Assembly (NCBI GenBank): GCA_016208015.1
Contig: JACQYW010000013.1
Span: 186,001 to 250,000 of the forward strand
Length of the DNA: 64,000 bases
From: Nitrosomonadales bacterium
GTDB lineage: Bacteria > Pseudomonadota > Gammaproteobacteria > Burkholderiales > Gallionellaceae
Direction: 5' to 3'
A model generated the notes under the pieces. It had not been told where the DNA came from and ran no database searches. It saw only the letters and a program-made list of their open reading frames with translations. Positions 8,236-16,400 of this stretch are shown in pieces (position 1 is the first letter of the stretch; every line of letters starts with the position of its first letter). Made by a program: the position numbers and the translations under genes.

Positions 8236-9068
8236 GCACCGAAACGGAACCCCGCCCAATGATCGACAGGCGCAAACTTGAGGAGCGCCGGCGATTCTTG
8301 CGCACAATTATTCTGGGCGCGGTGATGCTTGGCGTTTCGACATTGGGCTACATTCCGGTGGCAAGGGCTTGGCGTGTGCGAATGCGGCCTCCGGGGGCGC
8401 TGGAGGAGCCGGATTTCCTTTCTTCCTGCATCAAGTGCGGGCAGTGTGTCCAGGTTTGTCCGGTGCAGGCGATCAAGCTCGACGACATCGATCAGGGCTT
8501 CGGAATCGGCATTCCCTATATCGACTCGCGCAACCAGGCCTGCGATTTTTCCTGCGATGCCGTGCAATGCATCCTGGCTTGCCCTACAGGGGCGCTGGTG
8601 TACAAGAAGCCGGACTACGTGCCAACGCGCGACGAAATGAGAGTGGCAAATCCACCCATATTGATCGCCAAGGAAAAAGATCCGGAACCGACCCTGAACT
8701 TGAAGGAACGCACTGGGTTGGCACGGCTTGCCCGTCCCGATGCATGCCTTGCCGTGCAGGGCAAAGGTTGGAATGGGCCGGCACGCGGCGCGGAATTCGA
8801 AGGCATCATGCGCTTTGTCGAGGTAGACCGCTGGAAGCCGATACCGCTCCGTGATCATCCTTTCGATCTGGAATTGTGCGACCTGTGCGTGCGTACCTGC
8901 CCGATCAAGGGCGCGATATCGCTTGAGCCGATGGTGGACATGAACGGCATCAAACGCATGACGCCGACAGTGCATGAGCCATGCCTTGGATGCGGCGTGT
9001 GCGAAATGGTTTGCCCGGTCGAATCTGCTGCCATCGTGGTGGATGCACGCAAAGGATGGGGTGTGTGA
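8232..9068 (+). CDS. nosG: NosG, periplasmic-side ferredoxin (NapG-like)
   Basis: 278-residue four-cluster ferredoxin of the NapG/NosG family. Cysteine motifs in order are CIKCGQCVQVCP, CDFSC with CILACP, CDLCVRTCP and CLGCGVCEMVCP, enough for four [4Fe-4S] clusters. The N-terminal RRRFLR followed by a hydrophobic stretch resembles a Tat signal or anchor. With NosH it is expected to move electrons from the quinol pool to the periplasm for N2O reduction or NosZ maturation. It overlaps nosD by 4 nt and nosH by 1 nt. Confidence 0.9.
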   Translation: MSTETEPRPMIDRRKLEERRRFLRTIILGAVMLGVSTLGYIPVARAWRVRMRPPGALEEPDFLSSCIKCGQCVQVCPVQAIKLDDIDQGFGIGIPYIDSRNQACDFSCDAVQCILACPTGALVYKKPDYVPTRDEMRVANPPILIAKEKDPEPTLNLKERTGLARLARPDACLAVQGKGWNGPARGAEFEGIMRFVEVDRWKPIPLRDHPFDLELCDLCVRTCPIKGAISLEPMVDMNGIKRMTPTVHEPCLGCGVCEMVCPVESAAIVVDARKGWGV

Positions 9069-10039
9069 TGGCGAATAAATATTGGGAATCGGTCAGGGTG
9101 ATGCTGGGGGGCGAACCGCGCAGACAACCGCCATCCGATTACAGCGAAGAAGCGAAGACCATTCATTTCTACAAGAAAAGTGAAAAACTGGATTTTAAGG
9201 CGCTCAAGATAGAGGCGCGCGAACACCAGAAGAAAGGTGTGTGGCTCAAGCGGCGCTGGATCACGCTGCTGGCGATCAATCTGCTATTCGTTGTGTCCTA
9301 CTGGCTTGATATCCAGATACTGGAGGGGGCGCTGACCGCCTCGCGCCTGCTGGGCTTTCACATGATCGACTTGAATTCGGCGTTGCAGGTGATGCTGGCG
9401 CATAAGCACATCATCGTCAACCTGCTGATCGGTACCGGCACGGTGCTCGTATTATGGCTGCTGCTGGGCGGACGCACCTTTTGCTCCTGGGTCTGCCCCT
9501 ATCACTTTCTGGCGGAAAACACTGAGCGCTTGCACCTGTATCTGGTGGCAAAGAAATGGGTCGCCGATCATGCATTCCTCCGCAGTGTGCGCACGGTGTT
9601 CTGGTTGCTGTTTGCCTTGATGGCGATGGTCACCGGCTATACCGTGTTCGAGACGATCTCGCCCACCGGTATCTTGAGTCGGGCGCTGATATACGGCCCG
9701 GGGCTGGCGCTGGGATGGGTGCTTCTGTTGCTGTTGTTTGAGGTCTTCTATTCGCGGCGTGCCTGGTGTCGCTATGTGTGCCCGATCGGATTGACCTACG
9801 GAATCGTCGGTGTGTTCTCGCCATTGCATGTGACCTACAAGCTGGCCAATTGCCACCATGAAGCCGAGTGTCGCAAGGTCTGCGAGGTGCCGCATGTGCT
9901 GGACTGCGTCATCAAGGGGCGGTCACCTGCGGCACAGATAGATATCGGCGCAGATTGCACCCGCTGCGGCATGTGCATCGATGTCTGCCCGAGTGGCGCC
10001 TTGACTTTCGAAATCAAGGGACTGAGAAAGATAATGTAG
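9068..10039 (+). CDS. nosH: NosH, membrane polyferredoxin (NapH-like quinol dehydrogenase)
   Basis: 323-residue inner membrane protein of the NapH family. The ATG at 9068 overlaps the nosG stop. A cytoplasmic N-terminus of about 65 residues precedes four helices. CSWVCP and CRYVCP motifs follow the second and fourth helices, and a C-terminal ferredoxin module ends in CTRCGMCIDVCP. NapH/NosH proteins oxidise menaquinol or ubiquinol together with the G subunit. A paralogous pair, napG/napH, is encoded at 23248-24992. Confidence 0.9.
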   Translation: MANKYWESVRVMLGGEPRRQPPSDYSEEAKTIHFYKKSEKLDFKALKIEAREHQKKGVWLKRRWITLLAINLLFVVSYWLDIQILEGALTASRLLGFHMIDLNSALQVMLAHKHIIVNLLIGTGTVLVLWLLLGGRTFCSWVCPYHFLAENTERLHLYLVAKKWVADHAFLRSVRTVFWLLFALMAMVTGYTVFETISPTGILSRALIYGPGLALGWVLLLLLFEVFYSRRAWCRYVCPIGLTYGIVGVFSPLHVTYKLANCHHEAECRKVCEVPHVLDCVIKGRSPAAQIDIGADCTRCGMCIDVCPSGALTFEIKGLRKIM

Positions 10040-10062
10040 GAATTGAGGCAGGCTACCGACAA

Positions 10063-10914
10063 ATGATCCAATTCAACAATGTTTCAAAGACATTCAGGCG
10101 CAATCGGGTCCTCGACAATATCGACCTGAAGATCGAACTCGGCGAGCGGATTGCGCTGGTCGGTTCCAATGGCGCCGGGAAAACCACCCTGATTCGCTGT
10201 CTGCTCGGTGAGTACACCTACGACGGCGCTGTCACGGTAAACGGGCTGGTGCCGCGCCGCGAGCGCGGCAAGGTGCTGCAAAAGATCGGCTTTGTGCCGC
10301 AGTTGCCCCCGCCGCTGAAAATGCCTGTCGGCCAACTGGTCGGATTTGCCGCCTCGCTGTGCAACAGTGAGGAAAAGCGCATGAAAGACATTGCCCGACG
10401 ACTGGGGCTGAATCTGGACAAGATATCGCGCCTGCCGTTTGTCAAACTGTCCGGAGGCATGAAGCAGAAACTTTTGATCTCCATCGCCATGGGACGTGAC
10501 ACCAACATCCTGGTCATGGACGAACCCGCCGCCAATCTTGATCCCGATGCGCGCCATATCTTTTTCGAATTGCTGGCAGAGCGTTTGAATAATTCGACCA
10601 TGCTGATATCAAGCCACCGCCTCGACGAAATCGCTCCGCTGGTCAACCGGGTGCTGGAAATGGATAGCGGCAAAGTGGTGTTGGATGACAGGGTACTCGA
10701 CGATGCATCGCTTTCCGGCAAACTGGTCTGTCGTCTGTCGTTACGCCGTTCCGAGGAAGCTATCGCCAAGGCGTTGAAGGACTGGAGCTTCCGCGATACA
10801 GGCAATGGAACCGAATGGGAAGGAGTGATCTTCGCCCCGGATCGTCTCCGCTTTCTTGGCATGCTGTCCCGCTATGTGGGTCTGCTGACCAGAATTTCTC
10901 TGGATGAAATTTAA
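10063..10914 (+). CDS. nosF: NosF, ABC transporter ATPase
   Basis: 283-residue cytoplasmic ATPase subunit. It has Walker A GSNGAGKTT near residue 37, signature LSGGMKQK near 130, Walker B ILVMDEP near 150 and an H-switch in SSHRLDE. It pairs with the permease NosY to energise NosD-dependent CuZ maturation. The ATG at 10063 was chosen because the ABC fold begins immediately after it and GAGGCAGG lies upstream. The frame is open further upstream only as an overlap with nosH. Confidence 0.93.
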   Translation: MIQFNNVSKTFRRNRVLDNIDLKIELGERIALVGSNGAGKTTLIRCLLGEYTYDGAVTVNGLVPRRERGKVLQKIGFVPQLPPPLKMPVGQLVGFAASLCNSEEKRMKDIARRLGLNLDKISRLPFVKLSGGMKQKLLISIAMGRDTNILVMDEPAANLDPDARHIFFELLAERLNNSTMLISSHRLDEIAPLVNRVLEMDSGKVVLDDRVLDDASLSGKLVCRLSLRRSEEAIAKALKDWSFRDTGNGTEWEGVIFAPDRLRFLGMLSRYVGLLTRISLDEI

Positions 10915-10929
10915 CTAAGGAGAAGGACA

Positions 10930-11370
10930 ATGAGTATTTTGAATATCACCCGAAATATTTTCCCGTTTGGTGCGGCGCTGTTGCTTCTTGCTGCTTGCTC
11001 GAAGGAGCCGCAGGCAGGTCCGGTCGAGATCAAGTTTGACCGGGATACCTGCGTCCGCTGCAGCATGGCGATCAGCGACCGGCACTATGCAGCCCAGGTG
11101 CGCGGCGGGCCAAAAAAACAAACTTTCAAATTCGACGACCTTGGCTGCGCCATATCCTGGCTGAATAACCAGCCTTGGGGCAACGATCGGGCCACGGAAA
11201 TATGGGTCGCCGATTCCCATGCCGGACTATGGCTAAATGCCCGTACCGCATATTTTGTCAGCGGCAAGACCACGCCGATGGCCTACGGTTTTGGCGCGAC
11301 AACTGAGGCGATTCCGGGCAGCATCAGTTTCGACGAAGCCAGGAAGCAAGTTCTGGCAAAAGACAAATAA
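10930..11370 (+). CDS. nosL: NosL, copper-binding outer membrane lipoprotein
   Basis: 146-residue lipoprotein with signal peptide and lipobox LLAAC. The NosL motif CVRCSM, a Cys-x2-Cys-x-Met Cu(I) site, lies just after the anchor. NosL delivers copper to apo-NosZ. Here nosL precedes nosY, whereas the common order is nosF-Y-L. The ATG follows AAGGAGAAGG closely, and spacing to nosF is 15 nt. Confidence 0.92.
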   Translation: MSILNITRNIFPFGAALLLLAACSKEPQAGPVEIKFDRDTCVRCSMAISDRHYAAQVRGGPKKQTFKFDDLGCAISWLNNQPWGNDRATEIWVADSHAGLWLNARTAYFVSGKTTPMAYGFGATTEAIPGSISFDEARKQVLAKDK

Positions 11371-11389
11371 CTCACGACAGGCTTAAGGC

Positions 11390-12217
11390 ATGAAACATCT
11401 CTGGCTTACCGCCAAACTCGATATCGTGGAATCCCTGCGGGCACGCTGGTTCATGATTTATACCCTGGTGTTTGGCGGCATCATCGCGCTGCTGTTCGCC
11501 TTCGGCCTGACCGAGTCGCGCGTGCTCGGCTTCATCGGCTTGTCGCGCTTGCTGGTCACCTATATCCAGCTTTCCATGGCTATCCTGCCGATATTCGTGC
11601 TGATCACCACGGTGCGCTCGGTGGCCGGAGATCGCGAAGCCGGTGTGTTCGAGTACCTGCTGTCCCTGCCTGTTTCCCTTTCGGCCTGGTACTGGGGCAA
11701 GATCTCCGGCCGCTTTCTGGTGGTGTTCCTGCCGGTGTTCGCGGCAATGGCCGCAGCCGCTGGCTGGGCCATGATCAAGGATATCGAAGTGCCGTGGACG
11801 ATATTTCTTTACTACACCGGCCTGCTGGCATCGGTGTCATGGTGTTTTCTCGGCATCGGCATGCTGATCTCCACGGTCGCTCGCTCGATCGATGTCGCTC
11901 AGGGAGCTGCCTTCCTGGTCTGGCTGACGATGCTCCTGTTTCTCGACCTGATCCTTTTGGGCATCATGATCCAAGGGCACGTTTCTCCCGAGGTGGTAGT
12001 TGCCATGGCCTTGGCTAACCCGTTGCAGGTATTTCGTACTGCGGCCCTGATGCTGTTTGATCCGCAGTTGGTGGTCATAGGGCCGGCCGCCTATGTGATC
12101 GTCGATTATTTCGGCGGTCCGCTGTTCAAGGTTTATGCCCTGATTTACCCGGTGGTGTTGGGTACGCTGGCGGCTGCCGGAGGCTTTTTCTTGTTCCGTC
12201 GCGGCGACTTGCCATGA
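11390..12217 (+). CDS. nosY: NosY, ABC-2 type permease
   Basis: 275-residue inner membrane permease with six hydrophobic helices, the first at residues 20-40. An EYLLSLPVS segment and a preceding VAGDREAGV are typical of ABC-2 permeases of the NosY type. It forms the transporter with NosF that supports CuZ assembly by NosD. It begins 19 nt after nosL and is the last recognisable nos gene. Confidence 0.92.
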   Translation: MKHLWLTAKLDIVESLRARWFMIYTLVFGGIIALLFAFGLTESRVLGFIGLSRLLVTYIQLSMAILPIFVLITTVRSVAGDREAGVFEYLLSLPVSLSAWYWGKISGRFLVVFLPVFAAMAAAAGWAMIKDIEVPWTIFLYYTGLLASVSWCFLGIGMLISTVARSIDVAQGAAFLVWLTMLLFLDLILLGIMIQGHVSPEVVVAMALANPLQVFRTAALMLFDPQLVVIGPAAYVIVDYFGGPLFKVYALIYPVVLGTLAAAGGFFLFRRGDLP

Positions 12218-12260
12218 ATTGTTTTGCCGCTGATCTGTGCGGATGAAAGGAAAGAAATCG

Positions 12261-12668
12261 ATGAGCAAATTGACTCTTCTGGGTATGGTGGTCGGCTTGA
12301 TGTTGAGCGCCCAGGCGTTGGCGGCTGAGTGGCTGCCCGTCAAGCAGGGTGAAGACACTGTTCGCGAGATCGACGCGGGCAGCATAAAGAGGAAGGGTGC
12401 ACTGGTGAAGTTTGTCGCACGCCATACCTTTGTTGACAGGAACGAATACATGGTGGGGCGACGCGAGGTGAAATACCTTTTGATTACCTCCCTCGCCAAT
12501 TGCGGCGCCCGCACTTTGGCCCAAGTCGCCATCGCGGCTTACGATGAAAACATGGATCTGATCAGCAAGCAGCAGATTCAACTGCCTCCGGATAACGCGG
12601 TGACACCGGATAGCATTGACGAGAGTGCACTCAACTATATTTGCGCGAACGCGCCGCCGGGGAAATGA
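12261..12668 (+). CDS. Secreted protein, surface-adhesin E-like (hypothetical)
   Basis: 135-residue protein with a clear signal peptide (MSKLTLLG to ALA) and a mature part of about 115 residues. The pattern EWLPVKQGE, REIDAGSI and NCGARTLAQV with a late cysteine resembles the small surface-adhesin E/CNP1-like fold: one tryptophan near the N-terminus and two cysteines near the middle and end. The ATG at 12261 is chosen because AAGGAAAG precedes it. It may be co-transcribed with nosY, but a role in denitrification is not established. Confidence 0.7.
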   Translation: MSKLTLLGMVVGLMLSAQALAAEWLPVKQGEDTVREIDAGSIKRKGALVKFVARHTFVDRNEYMVGRREVKYLLITSLANCGARTLAQVAIAAYDENMDLISKQQIQLPPDNAVTPDSIDESALNYICANAPPGK

Positions 12669-12731
12669 CGCTGCAACAGGTGCCGACTGCGGCAGAAAAA
12701 AATTGTGCATCCATAATAAGGAGAGAAAGAT

Positions 12732-13079
12732 ATGAAGCGTATTGTCCCTTTGTTGTTGCTGAGCATGACGCTTCCCGCAGGCGCGGTTGACTCTGCCGAC
12801 AGGGTGCTGTCAGAAGTGAAGGCGATGGGGCTCCTCAATGGTCAGGCGCTGGCCTGCTCCCGCCCAGAATCCGTTGCAAGGATCAAGGCGCTCATGATCA
12901 AGCTCACGCCCAAGTCGCGGCTTTATGGAACGGCATTCGAGACCGCGACCAACGAGAGTTTCCTCGCCCAGACCGGGAATGAACCGGCCGCTTGCCGGGA
13001 TGCCGCATTGCTTTCGGAGCTGGTGGAGGATGAGGCCAAACGCTTGCAGGCAGCCCTTGCCGACGCTGTCCCCAAGTAA
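12732..13079 (+). CDS. Small secreted protein of unknown function
   Basis: 115 residues with a signal peptide (MKRIVPLLLLSMTLPAGA) and two cysteines about 65 residues apart (ALACSRP and AACRDA), probably forming a disulfide. I recognise no family. AAGGAGAG precedes the ATG, and the gene ends 9 nt before the Sco gene. It appears to belong to the transcript nosY-unknown-unknown-sco, suggesting a periplasmic copper or redox role, which is inference from position. Confidence 0.65.
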   Translation: MKRIVPLLLLSMTLPAGAVDSADRVLSEVKAMGLLNGQALACSRPESVARIKALMIKLTPKSRLYGTAFETATNESFLAQTGNEPAACRDAALLSELVEDEAKRLQAALADAVPK

Positions 13080-13088
13080 TATCACGAC

Positions 13089-13700
13089 ATGAAAATATTC
13101 GGTCCTGCCATCTTCGCTGCGATGCTGACTTGTATCAGTCCGGCAGGGGCTGAAACACCACATGCCGGCGAAGAGGTGCAGCAGGAAGCCGGGATCGTCC
13201 CGCGTTATTTGCTCATGGATTACCGGGGACGTGCAGTGACCAACGAGGATTTTCCCGGCAGTTTCCAGCTGATCTCCTTCGGCTATACATTTTGCCCGGA
13301 TGTCTGCCCAACCACTCTGTCGAAAATGTCGCTGATCATGGAAAAGCTGGGCAAGCAGGCAGATCGCCTGCAACCACTGTTCATCACGGTAGATCCCGAG
13401 CGGGATACTCCCGAGGTGTTGCACCGCTATATCGCTTTCTTCAATCCGCGCATCATCGGACTTACCGGTTCTCCGGAGTTGGTGCGCCGTGCGGCGGATA
13501 ATTTCAAGGTGAAGTACGAGAAATACCTGGAACCGGGCGCTGCACCGAACAGATATGCTGTGGATCACTCGGTTGGGATGTACCTCTTGGGGCCGGACGG
13601 GCGCTTCCTTGCCAGGTTTGCTTATGGCATGCCGTTCGGTGAAATGGCCGAGCGGATCAGGGCGCTGATGGAGGAGTACCGCGAGGAGCCAGCCAAATAG
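13089..13700 (+). CDS. Sco1/SenC family copper chaperone
   Basis: 203-residue periplasmic thioredoxin-fold protein. After the signal peptide come the copper motif CPDVCP near residue 75 and the third ligand histidine in AVDHSVGMYL. Sco proteins assemble CuA sites. Downstream of nosZ/nosL a role in loading the NosZ CuA centre is plausible, although cytochrome oxidase is the classical client. The catalytic segment ITVDPERDTP is intact. Confidence 0.9.
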   Translation: MKIFGPAIFAAMLTCISPAGAETPHAGEEVQQEAGIVPRYLLMDYRGRAVTNEDFPGSFQLISFGYTFCPDVCPTTLSKMSLIMEKLGKQADRLQPLFITVDPERDTPEVLHRYIAFFNPRIIGLTGSPELVRRAADNFKVKYEKYLEPGAAPNRYAVDHSVGMYLLGPDGRFLARFAYGMPFGEMAERIRALMEEYREEPAK

Positions 13701-13786
13701 TCAACCATAAGAATCCTTCTGCGTATTGAGAAGATCAATGAGGCCGTGTCCGAAACCTGCGTTTATATTCTGTGAAAGGACTTGCA

Positions 13787-14092
13787 ATGTTCCGCCTGAT
13801 GATCGCACTTGCTGTTCTGTTGCCGCTAAATCCTGCTTATGCAGACACGGTTGAAGTGCGGATAGAGAAGATGAGATTCGTTCCCGAGGTGGTCAGGATA
13901 AAAGCGGGGGATACGGTTGTGTGGAAGAGCTACGAGAAACGCGGCTACCACACGGTCTGGTTCAAGAACGAGGCCGAGTCCGAGCCGATGTTTCCGGATG
14001 AAAGCTGGCAGCGCAAGTTCGATACGAAGGGCGAGTACCCCTATGTTTGCGGCCCCCATCCGGAAATGGTCGGGCGCGTGATCGTTGAATAG
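13787..14092 (+). CDS. Plastocyanin-like cupredoxin
   Basis: 101-residue exported blue-copper protein. Type 1 copper ligands are visible as H in GYHTV, then C, H and M in VCGPHPEM near the C-terminus. The ATG at 13787 is chosen because AAAGGA lies 6 nt upstream. It could donate electrons to a denitrification enzyme or act as a copper carrier beside Sco. It is the last plus-strand gene of the nos region, and the 117 bp after it hold nothing recognisable. Confidence 0.85.
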   Translation: MFRLMIALAVLLPLNPAYADTVEVRIEKMRFVPEVVRIKAGDTVVWKSYEKRGYHTVWFKNEAESEPMFPDESWQRKFDTKGEYPYVCGPHPEMVGRVIVE

Positions 14093-14209
14093 TGATTCCG
14101 GTTCAGCAGCGCCGGTCCGAGCATTCACAAGATCACAGCTACATCGGAACGCAAATCGGGCGTGGTGGTTTTTGCCGCTACGCTATCCGGTCTGCAACGA
14201 GCGGGGATG

Positions 14210-14920
14210 TCACGGTGTTGCATGTCGGCTTCCTGTTCGCGCTTGCGCGCTCTGCAGCGCCAATTTGTAGATCTCCGCCAAGTCCTCCTCGCTCACATCG
14301 ATCGCACTGTCCATCCGTTCCAGCGCCCATTTGAGGTCGCGTTCTTCAAGTGCGATGAAGGGGGCAGGTTTTGGCGGTGCCTGTACGGGGAGGGCGTGCA
14401 TCGGATAGCGCCTGCCGGGCAGCAGGTTGTTGATGGCCAGTGCCAGCAGCAGCGAGATGCCCGCATTGATCGCCACGATGAGCAGCGCCCATTGCCATTG
14501 CATCACATGGAACTGCGAACTGCCGAGCACCATCATCAATGCTGTGGCCGCGCTGGGCGGGTGCAGGCAGTTGAGGAATTGCATCAGCAGGATCGCGAGG
14601 CCGACAGCGGCCCCGGCGGCGAGCGCCGGTTCCGGGATGAGCGCGCTGCAGGCCAATCCGGCGAGCGCCGAGACGATGTGACCACCGACGAGGTTCCAGG
14701 GTTGTGACAGCGGACTGTGCGGTGTGGCATACAACAGCGTCGCCGAGGCGGCCATCGAGGCGACGATGAGCAGCGGGAGACCGGTCTGCGGCAGGTACTG
14801 CAATGCCAGCGTCAACAGCAGGATGGCGAGACCGCCCGCTATTCCGCTGCGGAGTTTTTCCGCAGTCGAGGTTTGCAAGGGGTGGGGTTTGAAAGAGGCA
14901 AAGAACGATCGGCTGTCCAT
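14210..14920 (-). CDS. HPP family membrane protein, candidate nitrite transporter
   Basis: 236 residues. Four to five helices end at about residue 170, followed by a cytoplasmic tail of roughly 65 residues. The HPP signature is present (LNCLHPPSAATAL near residue 120). HPP-domain proteins of cyanobacteria and plastids transport nitrite. In a denitrification cluster with periplasmic Nap and NirS the purpose of such a transporter is not obvious. It lies downstream of yceI on the minus strand, with an 8-bp inverted repeat in the gap. Confidence 0.8.
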   Translation of the reverse strand: MDSRSFFASFKPHPLQTSTAEKLRSGIAGGLAILLLTLALQYLPQTGLPLLIVASMAASATLLYATPHSPLSQPWNLVGGHIVSALAGLACSALIPEPALAAGAAVGLAILLMQFLNCLHPPSAATALMMVLGSSQFHVMQWQWALLIVAINAGISLLLALAINNLLPGRRYPMHALPVQAPPKPAPFIALEERDLKWALERMDSAIDVSEEDLAEIYKLALQSAQARTGSRHATP

Positions 14921-14967
14921 GGATACGGGATTTCCAAGTTTGTTGGTGATGTATGTTCGTCAGGGTA

Positions 14968-14991
14968 GCACGGCCAGATAAGTGGCCGTGC
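14968..14991. repeat. Inverted repeat between yceI and the HPP gene
   Basis: GCACGGCC (14968-14975) pairs perfectly with GGCCGTGC (14984-14991) across an 8-nt loop. No T tract follows in the minus direction, so it is a weak terminator candidate at best and could be an operator or an mRNA-processing hairpin. Confidence 0.45.
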
Positions 14992-15002
14992 GAAAACGGG
15001 AC

Positions 15003-15566
15003 TCAATCCCTGTAGGCTTCAACCGGCGAATAGATCTTAACTTCGTCGCCCACCGACGGGATGAACTTCTTCATGCCGAAGTCGGAGCGCTTGATGGTGG
15101 TGGAGATATTGGCACCGCACATGGCTTTGCGCAGCATGGGATGCGTGCCGCATTTGAAGTCGCTGATGATGAGGGTCACCGTCCTGCTCTCTCCCAGCAG
15201 CGTCAGTTCACCCGTAGCCGAAACCGGTCTGTCGTCCTCGAACACGATCTTGTCGGAAGTGAAAGTCATGGTCGGGAAATACACCACGCTGAAGAAATCC
15301 GGCCCCTTCATCTTGTCGTCCCATTTGTCGAATCCCATATTGATCGAGGCGGTGTCGATGACCAGTTCGACACTGCCTTTTTTCGCGGCGATATCCAGCG
15401 TGATCTTGCCGCTGGACTTGTCAAAGCGGCCGCGCTGGATGGAGAAGCCGAGATGGCTGACTTCGAACATGGGCCAGGTATGGGTGGGGTCTATCGTATA
15501 AGTGTCAGCAGCATGGGAGGGAATGGCGAACAAGCTGGCGAACAACAGCGGAATGAATTTGGTCAT
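15003..15566 (-). CDS. YceI family periplasmic lipid-binding protein
   Basis: 187 residues with a signal peptide (MTKFIPLLFASLFA to HAA) and the YceI lipocalin-like barrel, beginning YTIDPTHTWPMFEVSHLGFS. The start at 15566 is supported by AAGGAGAA just upstream on the minus strand. YceI proteins bind isoprenoid lipids such as ubiquinone-8. The neighbouring cytochrome b561 gene is a frequent partner. It is probably one operon with b561. Confidence 0.9.
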   Translation of the reverse strand: MTKFIPLLFASLFAIPSHAADTYTIDPTHTWPMFEVSHLGFSIQRGRFDKSSGKITLDIAAKKGSVELVIDTASINMGFDKWDDKMKGPDFFSVVYFPTMTFTSDKIVFEDDRPVSATGELTLLGESRTVTLIISDFKCGTHPMLRKAMCGANISTTIKRSDFGMKKFIPSVGDEVKIYSPVEAYRD

Positions 15567-15613
15567 GGCAGTTCTCCTTGTGGATGCATGCTTCTGAAGC
15601 GACACGCCGCGGA

Positions 15614-16150
15614 TCACTTGCGCAGGAACGTGACCATGCGCGCGAGGATGTCGTCGCGCTCGATGAAATGGTGTTTGAGCGCCGCGCCGACATGGGCGAG
15701 CACCAGGCCGAACAACAGGAAATTGAGCAGTTTGTGCACTTCCAGCAGCAGGTCGCCCAACTCCTTGTCCTTGTCCAGCAGGTCGGGCAGCGGCAGCACG
15801 CCGAACCACACGGTCTGGAAACCCTTGGCCGAACTCATCAGCCAGCCGCTGATGGGGATGATGAAGATGAGCGCATACAGTGCGTAGTGCGTGGCGTGGG
15901 CGGCGAACTTCTCCCAGTTCGGCATAGTGTCCGGCATGGCAGGGGGGAGGTGGGTGGCACGCCAATAGGCGCGTATCGCTGCCAGCATGAACACCGTGAC
16001 GCCTATCCACTTGTGGTAGCTGTACAGGCGCAGCTTGTCCGGCGAGAGCGGCAGGTCGTGCATGTAGATGCCCAGCGGGAAGGCGACGAAGATCAGCAGG
16101 GCGATGAGCCAGTGCAGGGTGATGGCGGTGGGGGTGTAGCGGTCGGTCAT
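15614..16150 (-). CDS. Cytochrome b561 (CybB family)
   Basis: 178-residue inner membrane di-heme b protein with four helices. Conserved histidines lie in TLHWLIA, YHKWIG, AHATHYAL and LLEVHKLLNF. It transfers electrons between quinol and periplasmic acceptors. The ATG at 16150 (GAGGTG upstream) is preferred to a GTG nine bases earlier. It heads the minus-strand unit b561-yceI-HPP. Confidence 0.9.
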   Translation of the reverse strand: MTDRYTPTAITLHWLIALLIFVAFPLGIYMHDLPLSPDKLRLYSYHKWIGVTVFMLAAIRAYWRATHLPPAMPDTMPNWEKFAAHATHYALYALIFIIPISGWLMSSAKGFQTVWFGVLPLPDLLDKDKELGDLLLEVHKLLNFLLFGLVLAHVGAALKHHFIERDDILARMVTFLRK

Positions 16151-16191
16151 GGAGGTCACCTCGGTAAGTGCGTTATATCCTAGTTTTGCTG

Positions 16192-16205
16192 TTGGCTATA
16201 GTCAA
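16192..16205. promoter_or_regulatory. Possible degenerate Fnr/Dnr-type box
   Basis: TTGGC-TATA-GTCAA is nearly palindromic and resembles the TTGAC-N4-GTCAA form seen at 45195-45208 with one mismatch. It lies 42 bp upstream of the cytochrome b561 start. A class II promoter from it would leave almost no leader, so the assignment is weak. Confidence 0.25.
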
Positions 16206-16400
16206 CAGGGTTTTCCGATCGCCTCAACATACCCTGTCGCCAGCAGGGGCATGCAACTATTTCGGCGGATGATCTTCGAATGCTTGCATCGGGCGGCTGA
16301 CGCGGGGACTTGAAAATCCGCGATCCGGCCGCATTTGGCTAGCGTGGCGACGGTGATACACTGCGCGCCGCAAATCATCGTATCTTTGGAGAGTGAAGCA

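Noticed and set aside
13727..13739. TTGAG-AAG-ATCAA before the cupredoxin gene as a Fnr/Dnr box
   Set aside because: The half-sites are separated by 3 rather than 4 bases and one half deviates, so the dyad geometry is wrong.
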